From: Nocardioides anomalus
GTDB lineage: Bacteria; Actinomycetota; Actinomycetes; Propionibacteriales; Nocardioidaceae
Direction: 5' to 3'
DNA length: 64,000 nucleotides
NCBI RefSeq assembly: GCF_011046535.1
Contig: NZ_CP049257.1
Span: 2,852,001 to 2,916,000, forward strand
Under the pieces are notes generated by a model. It had not been told where the DNA came from. It saw nothing but the letters and a program-made list of their open reading frames with translations, and did no database searches. Every line of letters begins with the position of its first letter. The stretch's first letter is position 1. The position numbers and the translations under genes were made by a program. Of this stretch, positions 57,441 through 64,000 are shown piece by piece.

Positions 57441-57459
57441 GCTCCCGCCTCCGGAGGGC
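57441..57459 (-). repeat. Inverted copy of the tRNA-Arg anticodon region
   Basis: These 19 bases are the exact reverse complement of tRNA positions 57348-57366 (3' part of the anticodon 5' stem, loop, 3' stem and variable loop). The copy lies 50 bases downstream of the tRNA end. No direct repeat of the tRNA 3' end is seen, so it is not a standard attachment site. Confidence 0.8.
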
Positions 57460-57520
57460 AGCGCTCGAACCGGTCTGTGTCGTCCGGCGGGGTGCCGCCG
57501 CTCTGGCGAGGGCCGGGCGG

Positions 57521-58045
57521 TCAGGCGGCGCGCGTCGCGTGCCGGGACGCCTGGAGCAGCAGCGCGGCGAGGGCACCGCAGGCCTCGACGACGACCGAGG
57601 CGTCGCGGCCGCCGTGGTCGGCGACCTCGAAGAGCGCGGCGCCGCAGTGCCGGTAGGCCGGGTCCATGGCCGGGCCGGACGGTCCGGCGAGGAGCTGGTG
57701 GAGGCGGCGGTGACCGGCGTCGAGGAGGACGGCGACCTCCATGCGGCGGGCGGGGGTGACGGCGACGCGGTCGTCGGCGGCGACGACGTGGCGGGCGAGC
57801 TGGTCGACGAGGTCGCCGACGCGGCGGATGTCGTCGACGAACTGGAGCTGGTCGTTGAGCTGGGGCGCGGGCACCCAGGGGTGCGAGCGGAGGTCGTCGC
57901 CGGCGGTGGCGACCAGCCGGCGGCGGGTGGCCGAGCCCTTGAGCACCTCGCGGGCCCGCGGGACGTCGTCGTCGAGGACGGCGTGGAGGACGTCGCAGAA
58001 GGCGGCCGAGGTGGTGCGGAGCAGGGCGTCGAGGTCGGCGGTCAT
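57521..58045 (-). CDS. PhoU-like helical protein
   Basis: A 174-residue protein from ATG 58045, all helical: TADLDALLRTTSAAFCDVLHAVLDDDVPRAREVLKGS, then LQFVDDIRRVGDLVDQLARHVV. The second segment has the ExxxDxxxxIxDxxExI-like pattern of PhoU domains in the form DDIRRVGDLVDQLA. A role in phosphate control or metal binding is only a guess. It is divergent from the STAS gene. Confidence 0.65.
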   Translation of the reverse strand: MTADLDALLRTTSAAFCDVLHAVLDDDVPRAREVLKGSATRRRLVATAGDDLRSHPWVPAPQLNDQLQFVDDIRRVGDLVDQLARHVVAADDRVAVTPARRMEVAVLLDAGHRRLHQLLAGPSGPAMDPAYRHCGAALFEVADHGGRDASVVVEACGALAALLLQASRHATRAA

Positions 58046-58281
58046 GTGCACACCACGATGCTGCGCCGGGCGGGGCGGCGGCGGGGCCGCGCTGACGCTT
58101 CCTTGAGGGCGCGGGCGTGCGGGCTGACGCAGCACTGACGGCACGGGACGTGGCGCGAGGCACAGCGTCGCTGATGAGCGCGGGGAGGCCCGGATCTGAG
58201 AGGCTGAGCCCTACCGAGGCCGCTGCTCCCGCTCGGGGTGAGCAAGACCCGACACCCACTGCGCGTCTGGACCCCTGCCCC
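58046..58281. other. Divergent intergenic region between PhoU-like and STAS genes
   Basis: 236 bp that must hold promoters for both genes. I see a direct GCTGACGC repeat (58090 and 58121 areas) and no strong -10/-35 pair or hairpin. Confidence 0.4.
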
Positions 58282-58659
58282 ATGAGCACCCCTGCGCCGC
58301 CTCCCGGCGACGACACACCGACCGCCCGCCTCGAGCAGCACGCGGGCGTGGACGTCGTCGTGGCGACCGGCGACCTGGACATCTACAGCGTCATGGCGTT
58401 CCGTGACGTGGTGGCGATGGCGGTCCTGTCGCTGCGCCCGTACGTGCTCGTCGACCTCACCGCGGTCGGGTTCCTCGACTCGACCGGGATCGCGGCGCTC
58501 GTCTCGTCGCGGCGGCGGCTGCAGGCGCGTGAGGCCGAGCTCGGCCTGGTCGCCGGGCGGGGCGCGGCGCTGCAGGTGCTGAAGATGGTGGGCCTGGACC
58601 AGGTGCTGCGGATCTGGCCGACGCTGGACGACGCGCTGGCCGAGGTGGGCGTGGCCTAG
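58282..58659 (+). CDS. STAS domain protein (anti-sigma factor antagonist)
   Basis: A 125-residue protein. A Pro-rich leader of ~18 residues is followed by a single STAS domain with the canonical phospho-loop VGFLDSTGIAALVSS; the Thr of DSTGI is the expected phosphorylation site. GRGAALQVLKMVGLDQVLRIW closes the domain. It is the most canonical of the three STAS proteins in the window. No kinase or sigma gene adjoins it. Confidence 0.9.
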   Translation: MSTPAPPPGDDTPTARLEQHAGVDVVVATGDLDIYSVMAFRDVVAMAVLSLRPYVLVDLTAVGFLDSTGIAALVSSRRRLQAREAELGLVAGRGAALQVLKMVGLDQVLRIWPTLDDALAEVGVA

Positions 58660-58814
58660 GTCATGCCCCTCGCGGGGACCGGTGGGAACCCGTCACACGC
58701 CTCGTCCGTTGGCCGCGGTGTGAGGTCTCGTCGCAAGCGATCGCGCCACCGAAGTCCCTGCCCTCCCACCACCGCGCCGCACACCGGCGCCCGTGAGGTC
58801 GGGAGGAGCGCACG
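58660..58814. other. Leader region before the CNNM gene pair
   Basis: 155 bp without a gene. GGGAGG is present just before the GTG start (58801-58806). No hairpin of note. Confidence 0.4.
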
Positions 58815-60137
58815 GTGAGTGAGTGGGTGCTGCTCGGGGTCGGACTGCTGCTGACCGTCGGCACCGGGCTGTTCGTGGCCTCGGAGTTCGCGCTGGTCAA
58901 CCTGGACCGGCACGAGATCGAGCAGCGGCAGGCCCGCGGGGAGCGCGGGCTGGGTACGACGATCGGCGCGCTGCGGCGCACGTCGACGCACCTGTCCAGC
59001 GCACAGCTGGGCATCACGCTGACGACGCTGCTGACGGGCTACACCTTCGAGCCGGCGGTGAGCAGCCTGCTCGAGGACCCGCTGGCCGGCGTCGGGCTGG
59101 AGGGCGGCGCCGCGCGGGCGGTGAGCGCCGTGGTCGGCGTGGTGCTGGCGACCCTGCTGTCGATGATCCTGGGCGAGCTGGTCCCGAAGAACTTCGCGCT
59201 CGCCGTACCCCGGCAGACCGCGCGGCTGGTCGTGCCGTTCCAGGTGGCGTTCACCGCGGTGTTCCGGCCCGTCGTGGCGCTGCTCAACGGCACCGCCAAC
59301 CGGGTGATCCGGTCCTTCGGGGTCGAGCCGCAGGAGGAGCTGTCGGGCGCGCGGTCGGCCGAGGAGCTGACCTTCCTGGTCCGGCGCTCCGCGCAGGCCG
59401 GGTTGCTCGAGGAGCACGATGCGGACCTGCTGGACCGCACGCTGCGGTTCTCGGCCCTCGACGCGGCCGACGTGATGACGCCGCGGGTGCGGATGTCGAG
59501 CGTGCCGAGCACGGCCACCGCCGCGGACGTGGTGCGCCAGAGCCTGGCCAGCGGCCACTCGCGGCTGCCGGTCGTCGGCGACGGTCCGGACGACGTGCTC
59601 GGCGTGGTGCACGTGAAGCAGGCGTGGACCGCCGCGCCCTCCGCGGCCGTCACCGACCTGATGACCGAGCCGGTGCGCACCGGCGAGACCGCCGGCGTGG
59701 ACACGCTGCTCGGCACCCTGCGCGGCAGCGGCCTGCAGCTGGCCGTGGTCACCGACGAGCACGGCGGCACCGCCGGCATCGTCACCCTGGAGGACCTGGT
59801 CGAGGAGCTGGTCGGCGAGCTCGAGGACGAGTTCGACCGGACCCGCTCGGACGTCGTGCGGCGCGGGCGCAGCGCCGTCTTCGACGCCTCCCTCCGGCCC
59901 GACGAGGTGCTCGACCGCGCCGGCGTCGCCGTACCCGACTCCGAGGAGTGGGAGACCGTGGCCGGCTACGTGCTCGACCAGCTCGAGCGCGTCCCCGAGC
60001 CCGGCGACGAGGTGAGCCTGCCCGACGGCGGGACGCTGCGCGTCGAGCACGTGGACGGCGCGCGGATCACGCGGCTGCGCCACCAGCCCGCACCCGTGGC
60101 ACCGCTGACCGCGCAGGAGGTGACGCCCCGTGGCTGA
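58815..60137 (+). CDS. CNNM/hemolysin C-type membrane protein with CBS domains
   Basis: A 440-residue protein. The DUF21 membrane domain has 3-4 segments (LGVGLLLTVGTGLFVASEFALVNLDRHEIEQR, GEL VPKNFALAVP), then two CBS motifs (MTPRVRMSSVPSTATAADVV; TDLMTEPVRTGETAGVDTLL). VVTDEHGGTAGIVTLEDLVEELVGELEDEFD and a C-terminal CorC_HlyC domain follow. Relatives are Mg2+/Co2+ transporters or regulators. Its end overlaps the next gene by 8 bp. Confidence 0.93.
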   Translation: MSEWVLLGVGLLLTVGTGLFVASEFALVNLDRHEIEQRQARGERGLGTTIGALRRTSTHLSSAQLGITLTTLLTGYTFEPAVSSLLEDPLAGVGLEGGAARAVSAVVGVVLATLLSMILGELVPKNFALAVPRQTARLVVPFQVAFTAVFRPVVALLNGTANRVIRSFGVEPQEELSGARSAEELTFLVRRSAQAGLLEEHDADLLDRTLRFSALDAADVMTPRVRMSSVPSTATAADVVRQSLASGHSRLPVVGDGPDDVLGVVHVKQAWTAAPSAAVTDLMTEPVRTGETAGVDTLLGTLRGSGLQLAVVTDEHGGTAGIVTLEDLVEELVGELEDEFDRTRSDVVRRGRSAVFDASLRPDEVLDRAGVAVPDSEEWETVAGYVLDQLERVPEPGDEVSLPDGGTLRVEHVDGARITRLRHQPAPVAPLTAQEVTPRG

Positions 60138-61164
60138 GTACCTCCCCGGCCTGGTCTGGCTCGTCGTCCTGCTCGTCGGCAACGCGTTCTTCGTGGGCGC
60201 GGAGTTCGCCGTCGTGTCCGCGCGCCGTTCCCAGATCGAGCCGCGCGCGGCCGAGGGCAGCCGCGCCGCGAAGACCACGCTCTACGCGATGGAGCACGCC
60301 ACGCTCATGCTGGCCACCAGCCAGCTCGGCATCACGGTCTGCTCGCTGCTGATCCTCACCGTCTCCGAGCCGGCCATCCACCACCTGCTCGAGATCCCGC
60401 TGGGTGCCACCGGCCTCAGCGCCGACCTCATCAGCGTGGTGGCCTTCGCCGTCGCGCTGCTGCTGGTGACGTTCCTGCACGTGGTCTTCGGCGAGATGGT
60501 GCCCAAGAACACCGCCTTCTCCGTCCCCGACCGCGCCGCCCTGGTGCTGGCGCCGCCGCTGGTCCTGGTCTCGCGGATCTTCGGCTGGCTCATCCGCGCG
60601 CTCAACGCCGTCGCGAACGCCGTGCTCCGCCTCTTCCACGTCCAGCCCGTCGACGAGGCCGCGAGCACCTTCACGCTCGAGGAGGTCGCCGGCATCGTCG
60701 AGCACTCCCGCCGCGAAGGCACGCTCGCCGACACCGCCGGCACCCTCGCCGGCGCCTTCGAGTTCACCGACAAGACCGTCGCCGACGAGGAGGTCCCCCT
60801 CGCCGACGTCGTGCTCCTCCCCCACGCCGCCACCCCGCGCGACGTCCGCGACGCCACCCTGCGCCACGGCTACTCGCGCTACGTCGTCCCCGACCGCAGC
60901 GGCGAGCCCTCGGGCTACCTCCACGTCAAGGACGTCATGGACCTCGACGCCCTCGACGAGCCGGTCCCCGCCAAGCGCGTGCGCCGCCTCGTCGCGCTGC
61001 CTGCGGGGGCCGAGCTCGAGGACGCCGTACGCCGGATGCGTCAGCACGGTGACCAGCTGGCGCGGGTGGTCGATGCCGACGGGCGGACGACCGGGCTGCT
61101 GTTCCTGGAGGACGTGCTCGAGGTGCTGGTCGGCGAGGTCGAGGACGTCACCAGCGTGCGCTGA
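60130..61164 (+). CDS. CNNM/hemolysin C-type membrane protein, shorter paralog
   Basis: A 344-residue partner with the same DUF21 domain (LVVLLVGNAFFVGAEFAVVSARRSQIEPRA, FGEMVPKNTAFSVP) and a CBS pair (YSRYVVPDRSGEPSGYLHVKDVMDLD; RTTGLLFLEDVLEVLVGEVEDV). It stops there, so the CorC_HlyC domain of its neighbour is missing. Such long-short pairs are common and may form heterodimers. GTG start, 8-bp overlap. Confidence 0.92.
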   Translation: MAEYLPGLVWLVVLLVGNAFFVGAEFAVVSARRSQIEPRAAEGSRAAKTTLYAMEHATLMLATSQLGITVCSLLILTVSEPAIHHLLEIPLGATGLSADLISVVAFAVALLLVTFLHVVFGEMVPKNTAFSVPDRAALVLAPPLVLVSRIFGWLIRALNAVANAVLRLFHVQPVDEAASTFTLEEVAGIVEHSRREGTLADTAGTLAGAFEFTDKTVADEEVPLADVVLLPHAATPRDVRDATLRHGYSRYVVPDRSGEPSGYLHVKDVMDLDALDEPVPAKRVRRLVALPAGAELEDAVRRMRQHGDQLARVVDADGRTTGLLFLEDVLEVLVGEVEDVTSVR

Positions 61165-61238
61165 CGGGCGGACCAGACCGCCCGCGCACCCGCGGGTGGT
61201 CCCTCGCCGTTCGCCGACGTGCGCCGTGGTGTCCGCCC

Positions 61239-61244
61239 TACGGT
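61239..61244 (+). promoter_or_regulatory. -10 element of the NERD gene (leaderless)
   Basis: TACGGT lies six bases before GTG 61251 with no Shine-Dalgarno sequence. Confidence 0.4.
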
Positions 61245-61250
61245 CCCGGC

Positions 61251-61919
61251 GTGGACCTGGAGGACGACCGCGGCCGCGCGGGTGGCTCGGCGCGGCGCGA
61301 GCACGAGCGGCGCCGCGCGCTGCGTGAGGAGCGGGTCCGTGCGCGGCACCCGCGCCTCGGCGGCGCGCTGCTCGCGATGACCGGCGAGCCGACGACCACC
61401 GCGGTGTGGGAGACCGGGGCCGTCGGCGAGGAGGCGGTGGGCCGGCGCCTCGACGCCGTGGCCGGACCCCGCCTCGCCGTCCTGCACGACCGGCGGATCC
61501 GCGGCACCCGGGCGAACATCGACCACCTGGTGGTGACGTCGAGCGCCGTGTGGGTCGTGGACAGCAAGCGGTACCGCAACCGCCGTCCGACGATGCGCGC
61601 CGAGGGCGGGCTGCTCCGACCACGCGTGGAGAGGTTGTTCGTCGGTGGTCGCGACCGCACCGCCCTCGTCGAGGGGGTGCTGCGGCAGGTCGAGCGCGTG
61701 TCCGGCACGGTCGGCCCGGAGGTGCCGGTGCGTGCCGCCCTGTGCTTCGTGGACGCGGACTGGCCCGTCATCGGCGGTCACCTCGCCGTCCGCGGCGTGC
61801 GGGTGGTGTGGCCCAGACGACTGGTCAAGGAGATCACGGCCCAGGACGCGCAAGGCATGGACGTCGGTGCCGTCGCGACCGAGCTCGCGGCGGCGTTCCC
61901 GCCGCACGCAGCCCGCTGA
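61251..61919 (+). CDS. Nuclease-related (NERD) domain protein
   Basis: A 222-residue protein. A basic N-terminal region (RREHERRRALREERVRARHP) is followed by a NERD core: GAVGEEAVGRRLDAVAG, then NIDHLVVTSSAVWVVDSKRYRNRRP, where Asp and the VVDSKRY Asp-x-Lys fit the RecB-like nuclease triad. DNA processing is inferred from the family. GTG start six bases after a TACGGT. Confidence 0.85.
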   Translation: MDLEDDRGRAGGSARREHERRRALREERVRARHPRLGGALLAMTGEPTTTAVWETGAVGEEAVGRRLDAVAGPRLAVLHDRRIRGTRANIDHLVVTSSAVWVVDSKRYRNRRPTMRAEGGLLRPRVERLFVGGRDRTALVEGVLRQVERVSGTVGPEVPVRAALCFVDADWPVIGGHLAVRGVRVVWPRRLVKEITAQDAQGMDVGAVATELAAAFPPHAAR

Positions 61920-61952
61920 GGTGCGCGAGGCGGTCTGAGTAGGTTCGGGCTC

Positions 61953-62366
61953 GTGAGCACGTCGTCCCCCTGGCGCGCGCCGGTGCGCCGTCGTTGGCTG
62001 ATCGTGGGGTCGCTGGCCGGGCTGTGCGTCCTGACCGCGGGCGCGGGGGCGGGGGCGGCGCTGGAGTCCGACACCGTGGGCAGCTTCGGGCAGGGGCTGC
62101 TGTGGGCGGTGACGCTGATGACGACGGCGGGGTTCCTGCACGGGCCGCCGGAGACGGTGGCGGGGTCGTTCGTGGCGGTGGCGCTGATGGTGACGGGGTT
62201 CCTGCTGCTGTCCCTGGCCAGCGCGGCGCTGGCGGCGGTGTTCATCCGCGAGGACGTGCAGTCCAGCGAGCGGCTGGAGGAGCGGCGCGACGACGAGCTG
62301 CTGCGGCGGCTCGAGGAGATCTCGGCGCGGCTGGCGGCGCTGGAGCAGGCTCAGCGGGAGCGCTGA
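61953..62366 (+). CDS. Two-TM channel-like membrane protein with altered filter
   Basis: A 137-residue protein. TM1 (RWLIVGSLAGLCVLTAGAGA) is followed by a pore-helix-like GLLWAVTLMTTAGFLHGPPETVAGS, TM2 (VAVALMVTGFLLLSLASAALAAVFI) and a charged coiled coil (ERLEERRDDELLRRLEEISARLAALEQ). The layout is that of a KcsA-like Ion_trans_2 channel, but the TVGYG filter reads TAGFLHG, so K+ selectivity is doubtful. The GTG start is preceded by TAGGTT (61940-61945), indicating a leaderless mRNA. Its end overlaps the convergent GNAT gene by 16 bp. Confidence 0.75.
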   Translation: MSTSSPWRAPVRRRWLIVGSLAGLCVLTAGAGAGAALESDTVGSFGQGLLWAVTLMTTAGFLHGPPETVAGSFVAVALMVTGFLLLSLASAALAAVFIREDVQSSERLEERRDDELLRRLEEISARLAALEQAQRER

Positions 62367-62830
62367 GCGTCGTCCAGCCGCATCCACCAGTACGCCGTGG
62401 GCTGGCCGGCGTTCCAGGCGGCCTCGTCCTCGGCGGCGACGCGGGCGAAGCCGATCGAGCGGTAGCACGCCTGGGCCACGACGTTGTCGGGGTGCACGCG
62501 CAGGAACACGGCGCGCTCGGGCGGGACCGTCGCGGCCAGCGCCCGACCGACGTGGGCGCCGAGCCCGCGGCCGCACAGCGCCGGGTCGACGACCAGGTGG
62601 GCGAGCTCGGCCTCGTCGCCGTCGGGCTCGAGCCAGACCTCGCCGTAGGCGACCGGCACCGAGTCCTCGCCGAGCAGCAGGTGCCCGCTGATGTCCGGGT
62701 CGTCCAGCCAGCCCGCGACCACCTCGGGGGCGGTGCGCCCGACGGGCACCCACTCCGCGGAGTACGGCGACGCGCCGCACCAGCCGACCACCAGCGGAGC
62801 GCAGTCGGCGGCGAAGGGGACCAGCGTCAC
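62351..62830 (-). CDS. GNAT family N-acetyltransferase
   Basis: A 159-residue protein from GTG 62830, in 4-bp GTGA overlap with the upstream acyltransferase gene. The acetyl-CoA site is AHLVVDPALCGRGLGAHVGRALAA (GRGLGAHVG), followed by VHPDNVVAQACYRSIGF. The acceptor is unknown; the N-terminal SGHLLLGEDSVPVAYGEVWLE strand set is typical. Confidence 0.88.
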   Translation of the reverse strand: MTLVPFAADCAPLVVGWCGASPYSAEWVPVGRTAPEVVAGWLDDPDISGHLLLGEDSVPVAYGEVWLEPDGDEAELAHLVVDPALCGRGLGAHVGRALAATVPPERAVFLRVHPDNVVAQACYRSIGFARVAAEDEAAWNAGQPTAYWWMRLDDAQRSR

Positions 62831-64000
62831 GTGAGTCCCATGGCGCTCGCGAGCTCGTCGGCCAGCGAGGCGGCGTACACGGTGGTCAGGTGGCCGCGGT
62901 CGCGGTAGGGCAGGGTGTCGCCGACGACGGCCGGGCACTGGCCGTCCCAGCACACCCAGGGCGTGGAGTCGACGACCTCGGTGCCGGTGGCCTGGGCGGC
63001 CGCGACCGAGAGGTCGGCGTCCTCGGTGGAGGCCGGCAGCGGCTTGAACAGGCAGTCACCCAGGTCGTTGCCCTTCTTGGTCAGGCACTCGTCGGGCAGG
63101 TCGGTGGACTTCGGCACGTCGCGGATCAGCACGGTCCGGTCCGCGGTGGTCTCCAGCCGGTCGAACAGGTCCTCGTAGCCGGCCTGCACCGCCCCGGGGA
63201 TGCCGGCCTTGGGGATCCGGGTGCCGTCGGAGTCGTAGAGGACGGGGTTGGGTCCGGACGAGGCCACCACGACCAGCGACGGGTGCAGCTCCTCGATCTG
63301 CGAGAGCGCCCAGGTGCGGAAGTCGTCGCACTGCGGCCACGCGGGTGAGCCGGGGACGAGCTCGCCGACGGTGACGAGGGTGGCGGCGCAGTTGGGCTTG
63401 ACGAAGTAGTAGGTCTGGTAGCCGAGCTGCTGCCCGATCTCGTCGAAGGCCGGGATCCACATGCGCGCGTGGGAGTTGCCGAAGACCACGATGGTGCGGT
63501 CCGCGGAGGTGTCGCCCCGCGGGCACAGCTGGCGCGAGTCGGCCTCGTAGTCGCACTCCCCCACGTCCGGCTCGTCGTCGCGCACGGTGAGCAGGTCCGG
63601 CTTCAGGTCGGAGGGGATGGCCATGTGGTGGCGCGCGGCGATGACCGAGGCCTGGACGAGCGCGACGGTCTTGTCCTTCGACAGGTCGAAGGACCCGGGG
63701 TCCTTGACCCCGAAGTTCGACAGCGTCACCGGCGGGTTGTCCTCGAAGGCACCGGTGGAGTACTCGCTGTACCAGTTGGCCCCCAGCGCACCGACCACGA
63801 CGAGCGCGACGGCGCCCGGGTAGAGCGCCAGCGCGCGCCGGGTCGGGAAGCGCCGCGACGAGCGGAACGGCTGCTCGACGAAGCGGTAGGTCAGCGCGGA
63901 CAGCACGAACACCGCCGCCACGCACAGCAGCGTGCGCCAGAGGCCGAGCGGGTCCACCTTGCGCGTGGCGATGATGAGCACCGGCCAGTGCCAGAGGTAG
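62827..64000 (-). CDS. Acyltransferase-3/SGNH protein (cut by window end)
   Basis: The C-terminal ~390 residues of an OafA/YrhL-like O-acyltransferase; the frame is open to the window edge. The visible start YLWHWPVLIIA is the conserved last membrane motif of the acyltransferase-3 domain, with YRFVEQPFR ending it. The SGNH domain follows: VVFGNSHARMWIPAFDE (nucleophile Ser), CAATLVTVGELVPG, and the closing YRDRGHLTTVYA with Asp and His. It probably acetylates cell-surface glycans. Confidence 0.92.
   Translation of the reverse strand, partial: YLWHWPVLIIATRKVDPLGLWRTLLCVAAVFVLSALTYRFVEQPFRSSRRFPTRRALALYPGAVALVVVGALGANWYSEYSTGAFEDNPPVTLSNFGVKDPGSFDLSKDKTVALVQASVIAARHHMAIPSDLKPDLLTVRDDEPDVGECDYEADSRQLCPRGDTSADRTIVVFGNSHARMWIPAFDEIGQQLGYQTYYFVKPNCAATLVTVGELVPGSPAWPQCDDFRTWALSQIEELHPSLVVVASSGPNPVLYDSDGTRIPKAGIPGAVQAGYEDLFDRLETTADRTVLIRDVPKSTDLPDECLTKKGNDLGDCLFKPLPASTEDADLSVAAAQATGTEVVDSTPWVCWDGQCPAVVGDTLPYRDRGHLTTVYAASLADELASAMGLT

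Noticed and set aside
57246..57600. Minus-strand ORF across the tRNA containing VGFEPTLPPPEGGALS
   Set aside because: This peptide is the well-known false translation of the antisense of a tRNA gene.

Overview
The window is chromosomal DNA of a high-GC actinobacterium, most likely a Nocardioides-like member of the Propionibacteriales. The evidence is very high GC with G/C in third positions, many GTG starts, the mismatch endonuclease NucS, a DtxR/IdeR-type iron box, a DivIVA/Scy-like coiled-coil protein and the actinobacterial order rho - rpmE - prfA - prmC - tsaC - wecA-like - atp operon - DUF2550. There is no transposase, integrase, rRNA or CRISPR array. One tRNA gene, tRNA-Arg(CCG), is present.

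Left part (1-33.4 kb). This part carries most of an ethylmalonyl-CoA (EMC) pathway among small accessory genes. A thiolase and the B12-mutase chaperone MeaB are read leftward. Methylmalonyl/ethylmalonyl-CoA epimerase and crotonyl-CoA carboxylase/reductase (all four known CO2-binding residues present) are read rightward. A tandem-duplicated 3-hydroxybutyryl-CoA dehydrogenase lies at 21.7-23.5 kb, ethylmalonyl-CoA mutase at 29.8-31.8 kb and an ATP:cob(I)alamin adenosyltransferase at 32.8 kb. A 17-bp element close to GGTTACNCNTCAGTMAC lies in the promoter or intergenic region of the epimerase/thiolase pair, the reductase, the dehydrogenase and the mutase, so I propose one shared regulator. Between these genes are TetR/SDR and CGNR/EamA divergent pairs with visible operators, STAS and HATPase partner-switching proteins, oxidoreductases, a GH114-like secreted protein, NucS, a sulfatase, a D-amino-acid-oxidase-like protein, and a ferritin operon headed by a 62-residue Cys-rich basic protein with an IdeR box on its promoter.

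Middle (33.4-34.06 kb). About 650 bp without a gene hold a dense cluster of inverted repeats. They include a 54/55-bp long-arm inverted repeat, a 76-bp near-perfect palindrome and a branched stem with two inner hairpins.

Right part (34-64 kb). Read mostly leftward: an MFS transporter, DUF2550, the full F1Fo ATP synthase operon (atpZ/I-like, atpI, atpBEFHAGDC), a WecA-like phosphosugar transferase, tsaC, prmC, prfA, rpmE, a single-domain response regulator, rho, and a tightly overlapping argS-lysA-hom-thrC-thrB operon. Then come tRNA-Arg, a PhoU-like protein, a STAS protein, two CNNM/hemolysin-type membrane proteins, a NERD nuclease-like protein, a two-TM channel-like protein, a GNAT, and an acyltransferase-3/SGNH protein cut by the window end.

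Many genes have TANNNT 6-8 nt before ATG/GTG and no Shine-Dalgarno sequence, as expected for leaderless transcripts. I used this to fix several starts. Family assignments come from motifs read by eye; no database search was run.
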